Made by a program: the position numbers and the translations under genes. This document shows positions 1-5,729 of a stretch of 8,633 nucleotides of DNA, one piece after another. Under the pieces are notes generated by a model. The model saw only the letters and a list, made by a program, of their open reading frames with translations, ran no database searches and had not been told where the DNA came from. The first letter of the stretch is position 1. Each line of letters begins with the position of its first letter. Source of the stretch: Dehalococcoidales bacterium (GTDB taxonomy: Bacteria; Chloroflexota; Dehalococcoidia; Dehalococcoidales; UBA2162); NCBI GenBank assembly GCA_030648675.1, contig JAUSGV010000128.1, forward strand, positions 1 to 8,633, in the 5' to 3' direction.

Positions 1-14
1 CAGGGAGAGGGTAT

Positions 15-1157
15 ATGAGGTTCGAGACTATCAGTGTTCACGCGGGCGACCGGCCCGACAAGCGGTACGGAGCCATCTCGGTACCTATATATCAGACTTC
101 AACATTCGTCTTCGAGGACGTCGGTAAGACGCGCGGCTTCGATTATTCACGAACCGCCAATCCGACCCGGAAAGTCCTGCAAGACACGATTGCCCAGCTC
201 GAGGGCGGCAAGGCAGGTTTTGCCTTCGCCACCGGAATGGCAGCGGAAGCGACCGTTTTGCATCTCCTTAAAGCCGGCGATCACATCATTTCCGGAGACG
301 ACGTCTACGGCGGAACGTACCGCCTCCTGCAGAACGTCATGACCGACTTTGGCATCGAAGTCACGTTTTTGAGACTGAACGACCGGAAGAAGATCGAAGC
401 CGCCGTTAAAAAGAACACGAAGATGATCTGGTTCGAGACACCCTCCAATCCCTTATTGAATATTGTCGATCTGGAAATGATCGCCGACATAGCCAAAAAG
501 CATAAGCTGTTGAGCGTTATAGATAACACATTTGCCACGCCGTTTTTCCTGAAACCGATCGAATTCGGTATCGACCTCGTGGTTCATTCCACGACCAAGT
601 ACCTTAATGGGCACTGCGATGTCGTCGGCGGGGCGGTGGTCACCACTACCGACGAGTTATCCGAAAGGATGCAGTTCCTGCTTAACGCCCTGGGGACGTG
701 TGCCGCCCCCTTCGACTGCTGGCTTGTGCTGCGCGGAATCGAAACACTGGCCTGCCGCATGAGACAGCATGAGGCCAACGCCAAAGCGGTGGCCGATTAT
801 CTGAACGGACACAGGGCGGTCAAGAAGGTGTTTTACCCCGGGCTCAAAACTCATCCCGGGCACATTGTCGCCAAACGCCAGATGAAGGGCTTTGGCGGGA
901 TGGTATCGTTCGAAATAAATGGCGGGATGGCTGCGGTCACCCGCTTCCTGAAACGCATCAAAGTATTTTCCCTGGCCGAATCCCTCGGCGGTGTTGCCTC
1001 TTTAGCCGAACATCCGGGAACGATGAGTCATGCCTCGATGGCCCCCGACCACCGCAAGAAAGTCGGCATTAACGAGAATCTTATTCGGCTGTCGATCGGC
1101 TTGGAAAACGTCGACGATCTGATCGAAGACCTGGAACAAGCACTAAAACAACGCTAA
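15..1157 (+). CDS. Cys/Met-metabolism PLP enzyme (cystathionine gamma-synthase/lyase type)
   Basis: A 380-residue fold-type I PLP enzyme of the trans-sulfuration family, full length for the group and cytosolic. Visible family blocks are FDYSRTANPTR (42-52, phosphate contacts from the partner subunit), FATGMAAE (72-79), DDVYGGTYR (95-103, stacking Tyr98), Asp170 in SVIDNTFATP (pyridine N) and HSTTKYLNGH with Schiff-base Lys195. The C-terminal SLGGVASLAEHP and LIRLSIGLE blocks follow. The family joins O-acyl- or O-phosphohomoserine with cysteine (gamma-synthase), cleaves cystathionine (gamma-lyase), or sulfhydrylates the homoserine ester; sequence alone does not decide between these. The Glu usually found in SLGGxESL is Ala328 here, which may change how the amino-acid substrate is held. 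The ATG start has a purine-rich GGGAGAGGG just upstream. The neighbouring threonine synthase uses the same homoserine branch, which favours a gamma-synthase-like role in methionine or cysteine formation. Family is certain, exact reaction is not. Confidence 0.9.
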   Translation: MRFETISVHAGDRPDKRYGAISVPIYQTSTFVFEDVGKTRGFDYSRTANPTRKVLQDTIAQLEGGKAGFAFATGMAAEATVLHLLKAGDHIISGDDVYGGTYRLLQNVMTDFGIEVTFLRLNDRKKIEAAVKKNTKMIWFETPSNPLLNIVDLEMIADIAKKHKLLSVIDNTFATPFFLKPIEFGIDLVVHSTTKYLNGHCDVVGGAVVTTTDELSERMQFLLNALGTCAAPFDCWLVLRGIETLACRMRQHEANAKAVADYLNGHRAVKKVFYPGLKTHPGHIVAKRQMKGFGGMVSFEINGGMAAVTRFLKRIKVFSLAESLGGVASLAEHPGTMSHASMAPDHRKKVGINENLIRLSIGLENVDDLIEDLEQALKQR

Positions 1158-1166
1158 TCAAAAGTT

Positions 1167-1193
1167 GTCATTCCCGCGAAAGCGGGAATCCAG
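1167..1193. repeat. Short dispersed hairpin repeat (ATTCCC-N8-GGGAAT type)
   Basis: An inverted repeat ATTCCCGC / GCGGGAAT around a GAAA tetraloop (1170-1189), flanked by GTC on the left and CCAG on the right. It begins 9 nt after the stop of the preceding gene. The core fits the ATTCCC-N8-GGGAAT layout known as dRS3 in Neisseria, and the same GTCATTCCCGC...CCAG string occurs between genes in many unrelated bacteria. No T-run follows, so it is not a classical terminator, although an RNA hairpin could protect the 3' end of the upstream mRNA. Reading through it gives a spurious SFPRKRESS-type peptide. Confidence 0.75.
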
Positions 1194-1217
1194 TACAATA
1201 GAGAAATGTTTTACCGT

Positions 1218-1232
1218 TCCGATATTATCGGA
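1218..1232. promoter_or_regulatory. 15-nt perfect palindrome upstream of thrC
   Basis: TCCGATA-T-TATCGGA is a perfect inverted repeat with 7-bp arms and a 1-nt centre, located 32 nt before the thrC start. Its size and symmetry suit a dimeric regulator's binding site, and a 1-nt centre makes it unlikely to work as an RNA hairpin. No clear -35/-10 pair is visible around it (a TACAAT at 1194-1199 could be a -10), so its role as an operator is inference. Confidence 0.3.
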
Positions 1233-1264
1233 CAATTGGATACAAAGTCTGAGGAATAGCAAAA

Positions 1265-2488
1265 TTGGGTTACGCCACATTGTTACGCTGCCGGAAATGC
1301 GGACAGGAATTCCCCCTGAAGCCGTTGAACCTGTGCGAGGTTTGCTTAAGCCCGCTCGAGGTGATCTACGACTATAAGACGATTTCGGCGACCCTCAGCC
1401 GCGAAAAAATCGCCGGAGGCCCGGTCAGCATGTGGCGGTATCGGGACCTGCTGCCCGTAGAGACCGAACCGGTCGACCTCGGTACGGGTTACACTCCGCT
1501 GGTCAAGGCCCCAAATCTGGGCCGCCAGTTGGGCCTCGATAACCTGTACATCAAGAACGATTGTCTCACGCCTACCTATTCGTTCAAGGACAGAGCAGTT
1601 GCGGTAGCCGTTACCAAGGCAAAGGAGTTCGGATTCGATACCATCGCCTGTGCCTCAACCGGAAACCTTGCCGCCAGCGTCGCGGCTCACGCCGCCAAGA
1701 CTAATTTGAAAGCCTACGTTTTCATACCGTCTGGACTCGAAACCGGTAAACTCGTGGGAATCGCCATATATGATCCGGTCATGGTTACCGTCGATGGCAG
1801 CTATGACGACGTCAACCGCCTTTGCGGCAAGCTGGTCCAGGAATATAAATGGGGCTTCATCAACGTCAATCTCCGCCCCTATTATGCCGAAGGCAGCAAA
1901 ACCCTGGGCTTCGAAGTGGCCGAACAATTGGGCTGGCGTGCCCCCGACTGCGTCCTGGCGCCCTCGGCATCCGGACTGCTTTTCACGCGTATCTATAAAG
2001 GGTTCGAGGAAATGGCCATGCTCGGGCTGATACCGCCGGTCAAGACCCGCATGTTCGTGACGCAGGCTGCGGGCAGCTCGCCGATCGTCAATGCCTTCAA
2101 CGCCGGGACGGTCCACGTCCATCCGGTCATTCCGCACACTATCGCTAAATCGATCGCCATCGGTAATCCGGCCGACGGCTTTTATGCGTTGCGTATCGCC
2201 CGCCAGTCGAACGGTGGGGCCTATGCAGTCCCGGACGACGAAATCATCGCCGCCATAAAATTGCTCGCACACACGGAAGGTATATTCGCCGAAGCCGCCA
2301 GCGGGGTCGTGATTGCTTCCCTTAAAAAGCTCGCCGCATCGGGACAAATCAAACGTCACGAGGTTACCGTGGCTTACATCACTGCGGCTGGTCCCAGGAC
2401 ACAGGAAGTAGTCGCCGATATCGTGAAGACCCACACCGTCAAGCCAACACTGGAATCGTTCAACCAGGTCCTCGGCCTGAAGAAATAG
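1265..2488 (+). CDS. thrC: Threonine synthase, zinc-ribbon form
   Basis: A 407-residue fold-type II PLP enzyme converting O-phosphohomoserine to threonine plus phosphate in the cytosol. The N-terminus carries a four-cysteine ribbon (C9-x2-C12 and C24-x2-C27), seen in many bacterial and archaeal threonine synthases. The PLP lysine is Lys108 in TYSFKDR, and the ASTGNLAAS block (130-138) matches the substrate/PLP asparagine loop. The phosphate-binding loop reads PSASGLL, a variant of the usual glycine-rich loop. The late block reads ITAAGPRTQEV where ITGNGLKTQEV is typical, keeping the Thr that faces the pyridine nitrogen. The start is TTG with GAGG 10 nt upstream; translation from it begins just before the zinc ribbon, as expected. 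It lies 107 nt after the trans-sulfuration gene, so the two may share a transcript and compete for homoserine-derived substrate. Diaminopropionate ammonia-lyase-like enzymes are the nearest alternative, but the ribbon and order of motifs favour ThrC. Confidence 0.9.
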   Translation: MGYATLLRCRKCGQEFPLKPLNLCEVCLSPLEVIYDYKTISATLSREKIAGGPVSMWRYRDLLPVETEPVDLGTGYTPLVKAPNLGRQLGLDNLYIKNDCLTPTYSFKDRAVAVAVTKAKEFGFDTIACASTGNLAASVAAHAAKTNLKAYVFIPSGLETGKLVGIAIYDPVMVTVDGSYDDVNRLCGKLVQEYKWGFINVNLRPYYAEGSKTLGFEVAEQLGWRAPDCVLAPSASGLLFTRIYKGFEEMAMLGLIPPVKTRMFVTQAAGSSPIVNAFNAGTVHVHPVIPHTIAKSIAIGNPADGFYALRIARQSNGGAYAVPDDEIIAAIKLLAHTEGIFAEAASGVVIASLKKLAASGQIKRHEVTVAYITAAGPRTQEVVADIVKTHTVKPTLESFNQVLGLKK

Positions 2489-2516
2489 CTTTCCGGTTTC
2501 ACAAGGTCGCTCCCTC

Positions 2517-2545
2517 TTGACAGGCATTTTTTGTTATGTTATTGT
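2517..2545 (+). promoter_or_regulatory. Sigma70-like promoter of the rrf2-yezD transcript
   Basis: A perfect -35 box TTGACA (2517-2522) is followed after 17 nt by TATTGT (2540-2545, 4 of 6 matches to TATAAT) within an AT-rich stretch that contrasts with the surrounding GC-richer DNA. Transcription would start near 2552, about 35 nt before the GTG start of the Rrf2 gene. Its position separates this unit from thrC. Confidence 0.55.
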
Positions 2546-2560
2546 CTATATTGTTTATAG
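2546..2560. promoter_or_regulatory. Candidate operator overlapping the rrf2 transcription start
   Basis: CTATA-TTGTT-TATAG is an inverted repeat with 5-bp arms directly after the proposed -10 box. A third TATAG copy follows at 2565-2569. Rrf2-family repressors commonly control their own promoters through AT-rich imperfect palindromes at this place, so autoregulation is a reasonable inference; no consensus match is claimed. Confidence 0.3.
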
Positions 2561-2586
2561 AGTATATAGTCTTTAGCAGGTTTTAT

Positions 2587-3048
2587 GTGAAAATATCGAA
2601 AAAAGGTGAATACGCGTTGAAGGCCATGATAGAACTGGCCGTCAACTACGATAAAGGCGAGCCGGTAACACTGATAAACGAGGTGGCCAAACGCAAAGCT
2701 ATTCCGCAAAAGTATCTCGAACAGATTCTTCTGAGTCTTAAAAGGGCCGGGCTTTTGGACGCCAAGCGTGGCGTCGGCGGCGGCTATTCCTTGAGCAGTC
2801 CACCCGAAAAAATCAGCCTGGGGCAAATCATCCGAGCTATCGAAGGCCCACTGGCACCGATGGGCTGCGCCAGTATTTCGGCGCATGTAAGCTGCCCTGA
2901 TGAATCCTTGTGCGGACTTAATAGCGTCATGCTCGAAGTCAGGGAGGCCATCTCCGGTATTCTCGACAACACGTCCCTGAAAGATTTAGTAAAAAGGACT
3001 GCCGACCTTGTCGAGAAGCGAAATAACATATCCAGCTACGCGATATAA
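2587..3048 (+). CDS. Rrf2-family transcriptional regulator with three-cysteine motif
   Basis: A 153-residue winged-helix regulator. The N-terminus KISKKGEYALKAMIELA, the recognition-helix region IPQKYLEQILLSLKRAGLL (39-57) and the wing RGVGGGYSL (61-69) are typical of Rrf2 proteins such as IscR, CymR, RirA and NsrR. The C-terminal half has Cys94, Cys103 and Cys109 (C-x8-C-x5-CGL). This is close to the C-x7-C-x5-CGL cluster-ligand spacing of RirA and unlike CymR, which lacks this trio, so an iron-sulfur sensor is possible. The GTG at 2587 is chosen because it places KIS at residue 2, as in the family, and has AGG 6 nt upstream. An in-frame ATG at 2536 would add 17 unrelated residues and lie inside the promoter. 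The neighbours (yezD, cysK, importer) suggest control of sulfur or cysteine supply. Confidence 0.88.
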   Translation: MKISKKGEYALKAMIELAVNYDKGEPVTLINEVAKRKAIPQKYLEQILLSLKRAGLLDAKRGVGGGYSLSSPPEKISLGQIIRAIEGPLAPMGCASISAHVSCPDESLCGLNSVMLEVREAISGILDNTSLKDLVKRTADLVEKRNNISSYAI

Positions 3049-3053
3049 GCTAA

Positions 3054-3242
3054 ATGAGTAAAACATTTACTTTCGACACTTTAGAAAGCCGGGATAAAAC
3101 ACTCCTGCTAAAGATTTTGGAAACTATTAAAGACGTTAGCTTTGGCACGGTACAAATAACCATTCACGATTCCCGGATAGTGCAAATCGACAAGACCGAG
3201 AAGATAAGAATATCCCATAGCAACACGCCTGTGTCGAGATAA
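3054..3242 (+). CDS. YezD-family small protein (DUF2292)
   Basis: A 62-residue soluble protein. The block FGTVQITIHDSRIVQIDKTEKIRI (30-53; compare the YezD pattern of a Gly-Ser/Thr-Val-Gln start and an Ile-Glu-Lys-Thr-Glu-Lys end) identifies the DUF2292/YezD family. The N-terminal third (residues 10-28) is a charged predicted helix. The family's biochemical function is not known to me. Its members often sit beside sulfur-assimilation or Rrf2 genes, as here. It begins 5 nt after the Rrf2 stop with no evident Shine-Dalgarno of its own, so translation is probably coupled to the regulator gene and the two form one small operon. Confidence 0.8.
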   Translation: MSKTFTFDTLESRDKTLLLKILETIKDVSFGTVQITIHDSRIVQIDKTEKIRISHSNTPVSR

Positions 3243-3277
3243 AAATGAATACGGCAAGTAACCGGATAACACCTGGA

Positions 3278-3283
3278 TATAAA
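3278..3283 (+). promoter_or_regulatory. Possible -10 box before the pstS leader RNA
   Basis: TATAAA within GATATAAAATCG lies about 10 nt before the first base of the long closing stem of the leader, which is where a -10 should be if the structured RNA starts the transcript. No convincing -35 box is visible 16-18 nt upstream. Transcription could instead come through from rrf2-yezD. Confidence 0.3.
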
Positions 3284-3291
3284 ATCGATTC

Positions 3292-3443
3292 ATCGCACTC
3301 GATTGGTATTAATCAAGGTGACGAAAGCACCGGTGAATTTTCGAAAGCGGGTGCGATAACCTGCGTCTGTAGCTAGCCCACCCGAAAACGGGAGGGCTTA
3401 CCGATAATCCACGAACCGGGCAAACCAGTTACCTGGTAGCCTG
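3292..3443 (+). ncRNA. Structured 5' leader of the transporter operon, class unknown
   Basis: A 10-bp stem (3292-3301 with 3348-3357, one G-U pair) closes a junction holding two adjacent hairpins. These are TTGGT-ATTA-ATCAA (3303-3316) and GGTG-a-C-GAAA-G-CACC (3317-3331, GNRA loop). A 16-nt unpaired strand (3332-3347) completes it. Downstream are a 9-bp hairpin AGCCC-a-CCCG-AAAA-CGGG-a-GGGCT (3375-3398) and an interrupted stem-loop 3417-3443 (CGGGC..ACCAG-TTAC-CTGGT.GCCTG) ending 11 nt before the Shine-Dalgarno of pstS. No T-run follows any stem, so if it regulates it would more likely act on translation or RNA stability than by intrinsic termination. I found no match by eye to SAM, T-box, cobalamin, TPP or c-di-GMP consensus strings. 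A cis-regulatory RNA is inference from the pairing. Confidence 0.45.
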
Positions 3444-3469
3444 AGAAAACGAAAAAGGAGCTGCAGACT

Positions 3470-4486
3470 TTGAAAACAATTAATAAGCATTGGCCGGTGA
3501 TTCTGGCTGGAATCACTCTGATATCGATAACTTTACCATTAGTCAGTGCCTGCTCGCCTATAGAGGCACAAGACAAATCGGGCGCTTCAACCAACTCAAC
3601 GGCATCAGGCCTAAAGGGTAAAATCACCGTTTCTGGGGCTTTTGCCTTATATCCTTTGATGGTCACCTGGGCAGATGAATTTCAAAAAATAAACCCGGGG
3701 GTGAAGATCGAGGTCTCCGCCGGCGGGGCCGGGAAAGGTATGGCCGATGCTCTCGGCGGGCTAGTAGACATCGGCATGGTCAGCCGGGACATACTTCCAG
3801 CCGAGGTCGATAGGGGCGCCGTTTACGTTGCCTCGGCTATAGACGCCGTCATACCTACCATCAATGCCGGTAATCCGATGAAGGACGACTTGCTGGCCAG
3901 GGGAATAACCAGGCAGCAGTTTATCGATATCTACATCAACGGGAATGTCACGGATTGGAAACAGCTCTTCCCCGGAACAAAAGCTGTCGGCAAAACCGAC
4001 CTTCACGTTTTCACGCGTAGCGACGCCTGCGGCGCCGCCGATGTCTGGGCAGGGTTTCTCGGCAACAAAAAACAGGAGAGCCTCACGGGCATCGGCGTTT
4101 ACGGCGACCCGGGACTAGCCGAGACAGTGCGGCGAGATCCGCTGGGCATCGGCTTCAATAATATCGGCTTCGCCTACGACTCTAAAACCAGGAAGCAAAC
4201 CGACGGATTGCTGGTGGTTCCTATCGATATCAACGCCAACGGTAAAATCGACGCCGAGGAGAACTTTTACGGTAATCTCGACGACTTAAACAGGGCGATA
4301 TCGGCGAAGGTTTATCCGTGGCCGCCGGCCCGGCAGGAAAATTTGGTGGTACGGCACGAGTTCAAAGGTGTTACCAGAGAGTTCGTTAAATGGATCCTCA
4401 CCGAGGGGCAAAAATATGCCCCGGAAGCCGGTTATATCCCCCTTCCTGCTGACAAAGCAGAACAGGAACTAAAAAAGCTGCAATAA
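3470..4486 (+). CDS. pstS: PstS-like lipoprotein, substrate-binding protein of an oxyanion ABC importer
   Basis: A 338-residue extracytoplasmic binding protein. Residues 8-27 form a hydrophobic signal peptide ending in the lipobox VSAC, with Cys28 as the lipid anchor, followed by a low-complexity linker to about residue 48. The PstS-type fold starts at ITVSGAFALYPLMVTWADEF (52-71). It continues through SAGGAGKGMADAL, the DIGMVSR strand (100-106), TRSDACGAADVW (182-193), the DPLGIGFNNIGFAYD hinge (223-237) and FVKWILTEGQ (305-314). TRSDACGAAD aligns with the R-S-D-G-S-G-T anion loop of E. coli PstS: Arg183, Asp185 and Gly188 are kept, but the Ser and Thr ligands become Cys187 and Ala189. Residues 253-264 (DINANGKIDAEE) form a textbook EF-hand-like calcium loop. 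The start is TTG with AAGGAG 9 nt upstream. cysK follows 21 nt later. Ligand could be phosphate, sulfate or another oxyanion. Confidence 0.85.
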   Translation: MKTINKHWPVILAGITLISITLPLVSACSPIEAQDKSGASTNSTASGLKGKITVSGAFALYPLMVTWADEFQKINPGVKIEVSAGGAGKGMADALGGLVDIGMVSRDILPAEVDRGAVYVASAIDAVIPTINAGNPMKDDLLARGITRQQFIDIYINGNVTDWKQLFPGTKAVGKTDLHVFTRSDACGAADVWAGFLGNKKQESLTGIGVYGDPGLAETVRRDPLGIGFNNIGFAYDSKTRKQTDGLLVVPIDINANGKIDAEENFYGNLDDLNRAISAKVYPWPPARQENLVVRHEFKGVTREFVKWILTEGQKYAPEAGYIPLPADKAEQELKKLQ

Positions 4487-4507
4487 AAAACTTAAAAAGG
4501 AGAGACC

Positions 4508-5512
4508 ATGGGACAATTAGTCGAAAAAACAAAATACAAAACTGTCGAAATCCAGAAACTCACCAGAGGCATTGCCAATAACTCACTTGAACTCATAGGA
4601 AATACCCCACTGGTGCGGCTGAACCGCCTCACCGCGGGAGCGGCGGCGGAAGTCGTGGTCAAACTGGAATCATTCAACCCTTTATCCAGCGTTAAAGACA
4701 GGCTTGGGGTGGCGATGATCACCTCTGCCGAGGAAAAAGGTTTGATCAATAAAGATACAGTGATTGTTGAGCCTACCAGCGGCAACACGGGCATCTCTCT
4801 GGCTTTCATCTGCGCTTCCCGCGGATACAGACTGATTTTGACGATGCCGGAGACCATGTCGATGGAACGAAGGCAACTCCTCGCCGTCTTCGGAGCCGAA
4901 TTGGTACTCACCCCGGGAGCCGAAGGTATGCCCGGAGCGATACGGAAAGCAGAACAACTGGCGGCAGAAAACAAGAACTATTACATGCCCCAGCAGTTCA
5001 AGAATCCGGCAAACCCGGAAATTCACCGGGTCACCACCGCCGAGGAGATATGGCGCGACACCGACGGACGGGTGGACATTCTGGTTTCGGGAGTCGGGAC
5101 CGGCGGAACGATCACCGGAGTCGCCGAGGTCATCAAAAAGCGAAAGCCGTCATTCAAGGCAATTGCTGTTGAGCCGGTTGGCTCTCCGGTGTTATCCGGA
5201 GGTAAGCCCTGGCCGCACAAGATACAGGGTATCGGAGCCGGGTTTGTCCCGGACGTTCTGCGCGTTGATCTGATCGACGAAATCGTTAAAGTGGCCAATG
5301 AAGATGCCGGAGCGTTCGCCCGGCGTCTGGCCAAGGAAGAAGGCATCCTGGCAGGTATCTCATCGGGAGCCGCAGCCTGGGCCGCCGTCGAGGTAGCCAA
5401 GCGGCCGGAAAATGCCGGAAAACTGATAGTAGCAATCTTACCGGATACCGGTGAACGCTACCTTTCAACATGGCTTTTCCAAGACCTTTATCAACCGGCA
5501 CCCGCCAAATAA
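4508..5512 (+). CDS. cysK: Cysteine synthase (O-acetylserine sulfhydrylase)
   Basis: A 334-residue fold-type II PLP enzyme that makes cysteine from O-acetylserine and sulfide in the cytosol. Family motifs are complete: IGNTPLVRL (30-38), PLSSVKDR with Schiff-base Lys63, PTSGNTGISLAF (89-100, substrate loop), GVGTGGTITG (185-194, PLP phosphate), GISSGAA (273-279) and LPDTGERYLST (311-321). An N-terminal extension of about 20 residues precedes the usual start of the fold. The ATG has AGGAG 5 nt upstream, so the extension looks genuine. It is separated from pstS by only 21 nt and lies inside the importer gene set, ahead of the permeases, so it is probably co-transcribed with pstS. Cystathionine beta-synthase-like O-phosphoserine users share these motifs and cannot be fully excluded. 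In Bacillus and Staphylococcus, CysK also binds the Rrf2 regulator CymR, which is relevant because an Rrf2 gene is close by. Confidence 0.93.
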   Translation: MGQLVEKTKYKTVEIQKLTRGIANNSLELIGNTPLVRLNRLTAGAAAEVVVKLESFNPLSSVKDRLGVAMITSAEEKGLINKDTVIVEPTSGNTGISLAFICASRGYRLILTMPETMSMERRQLLAVFGAELVLTPGAEGMPGAIRKAEQLAAENKNYYMPQQFKNPANPEIHRVTTAEEIWRDTDGRVDILVSGVGTGGTITGVAEVIKKRKPSFKAIAVEPVGSPVLSGGKPWPHKIQGIGAGFVPDVLRVDLIDEIVKVANEDAGAFARRLAKEEGILAGISSGAAAWAAVEVAKRPENAGKLIVAILPDTGERYLSTWLFQDLYQPAPAK

Positions 5513-5563
5513 ACGAGATGTCAATCGCTGGTTTTAGATGTTGTACCAAATACAGAGCCAATT

Positions 5564-5705
5564 GTCTCCCTGAGCGAGTGAGCCTTTAGCCCTGAAGTAA
5601 TGAAGGGGAAGGGTATCGGGGCGGTGAGTCCCTTTTACCCCCAACTCCGATATTCTTCGTCGCGGAGTTTACACTGAGCGAAGCGAATGTGCTCCTCAGA
5701 ATGAC
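5564..5705. repeat. MITE-like intergenic repeat unit
   Basis: The 217-nt gap between cysK and pstC has no gene but holds a repeat-like element. Its ends are imperfect inverted repeats, GTCTCCCTGAG (5564-5574) and CTCAGAATGAC (5695-5705), matching at 8 of 11 positions when one is reversed. Internally there are a G-rich/C-rich potential stem (AGGGGAAGGG near 5603-5613 against TCCCTTTTACCCC near 5629-5641), a CTGAG/CTCAG pair flanking GAGCGAAGCGAA, and a TTCTTCGTCGC string. Strings of the CTCAGAATGAC and TTCTTCGTCGC type are common between genes in Dehalococcoidia and other environmental genomes (from memory). There is no transposase, so it would be a non-autonomous element or degenerate REP cluster. 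Confidence 0.45.
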
Positions 5706-5729
5706 GTAAATAAGAATGGAGACCGGATA

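Noticed and set aside
1165..1377. Open frame beginning MSFPRKRESS
   Set aside because: It is the translation of the hairpin repeat at 1167-1193 followed by out-of-frame thrC sequence, with no ribosome site; a well-known kind of false gene.
1655..2527. 290-codon open frame antisense to thrC
   Set aside because: It lies within thrC apart from 39 nt past its stop, shows no recognisable domain and has composition typical of a reverse-strand shadow of a GC-rich gene.
2536..2586. Upstream ATG extending the Rrf2 protein by 17 residues
   Set aside because: It lies within the proposed -35/-10 region, has no ribosome site, and Rrf2 proteins begin at the KIS segment that follows the GTG at 2587.
3375..3398. 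Intrinsic terminator
   Set aside because: The hairpin is strong but is followed by TTACCG with no T-run, and the pstS gene continues downstream.
3243..3469. Known riboswitch (SAM, cobalamin, TPP, T-box, c-di-GMP)
   Set aside because: A lone CTGAGA at 3441 recalls TPP aptamers, but the partner motifs are missing, and none of the other consensus strings could be located by eye. Left as an unassigned structured leader.
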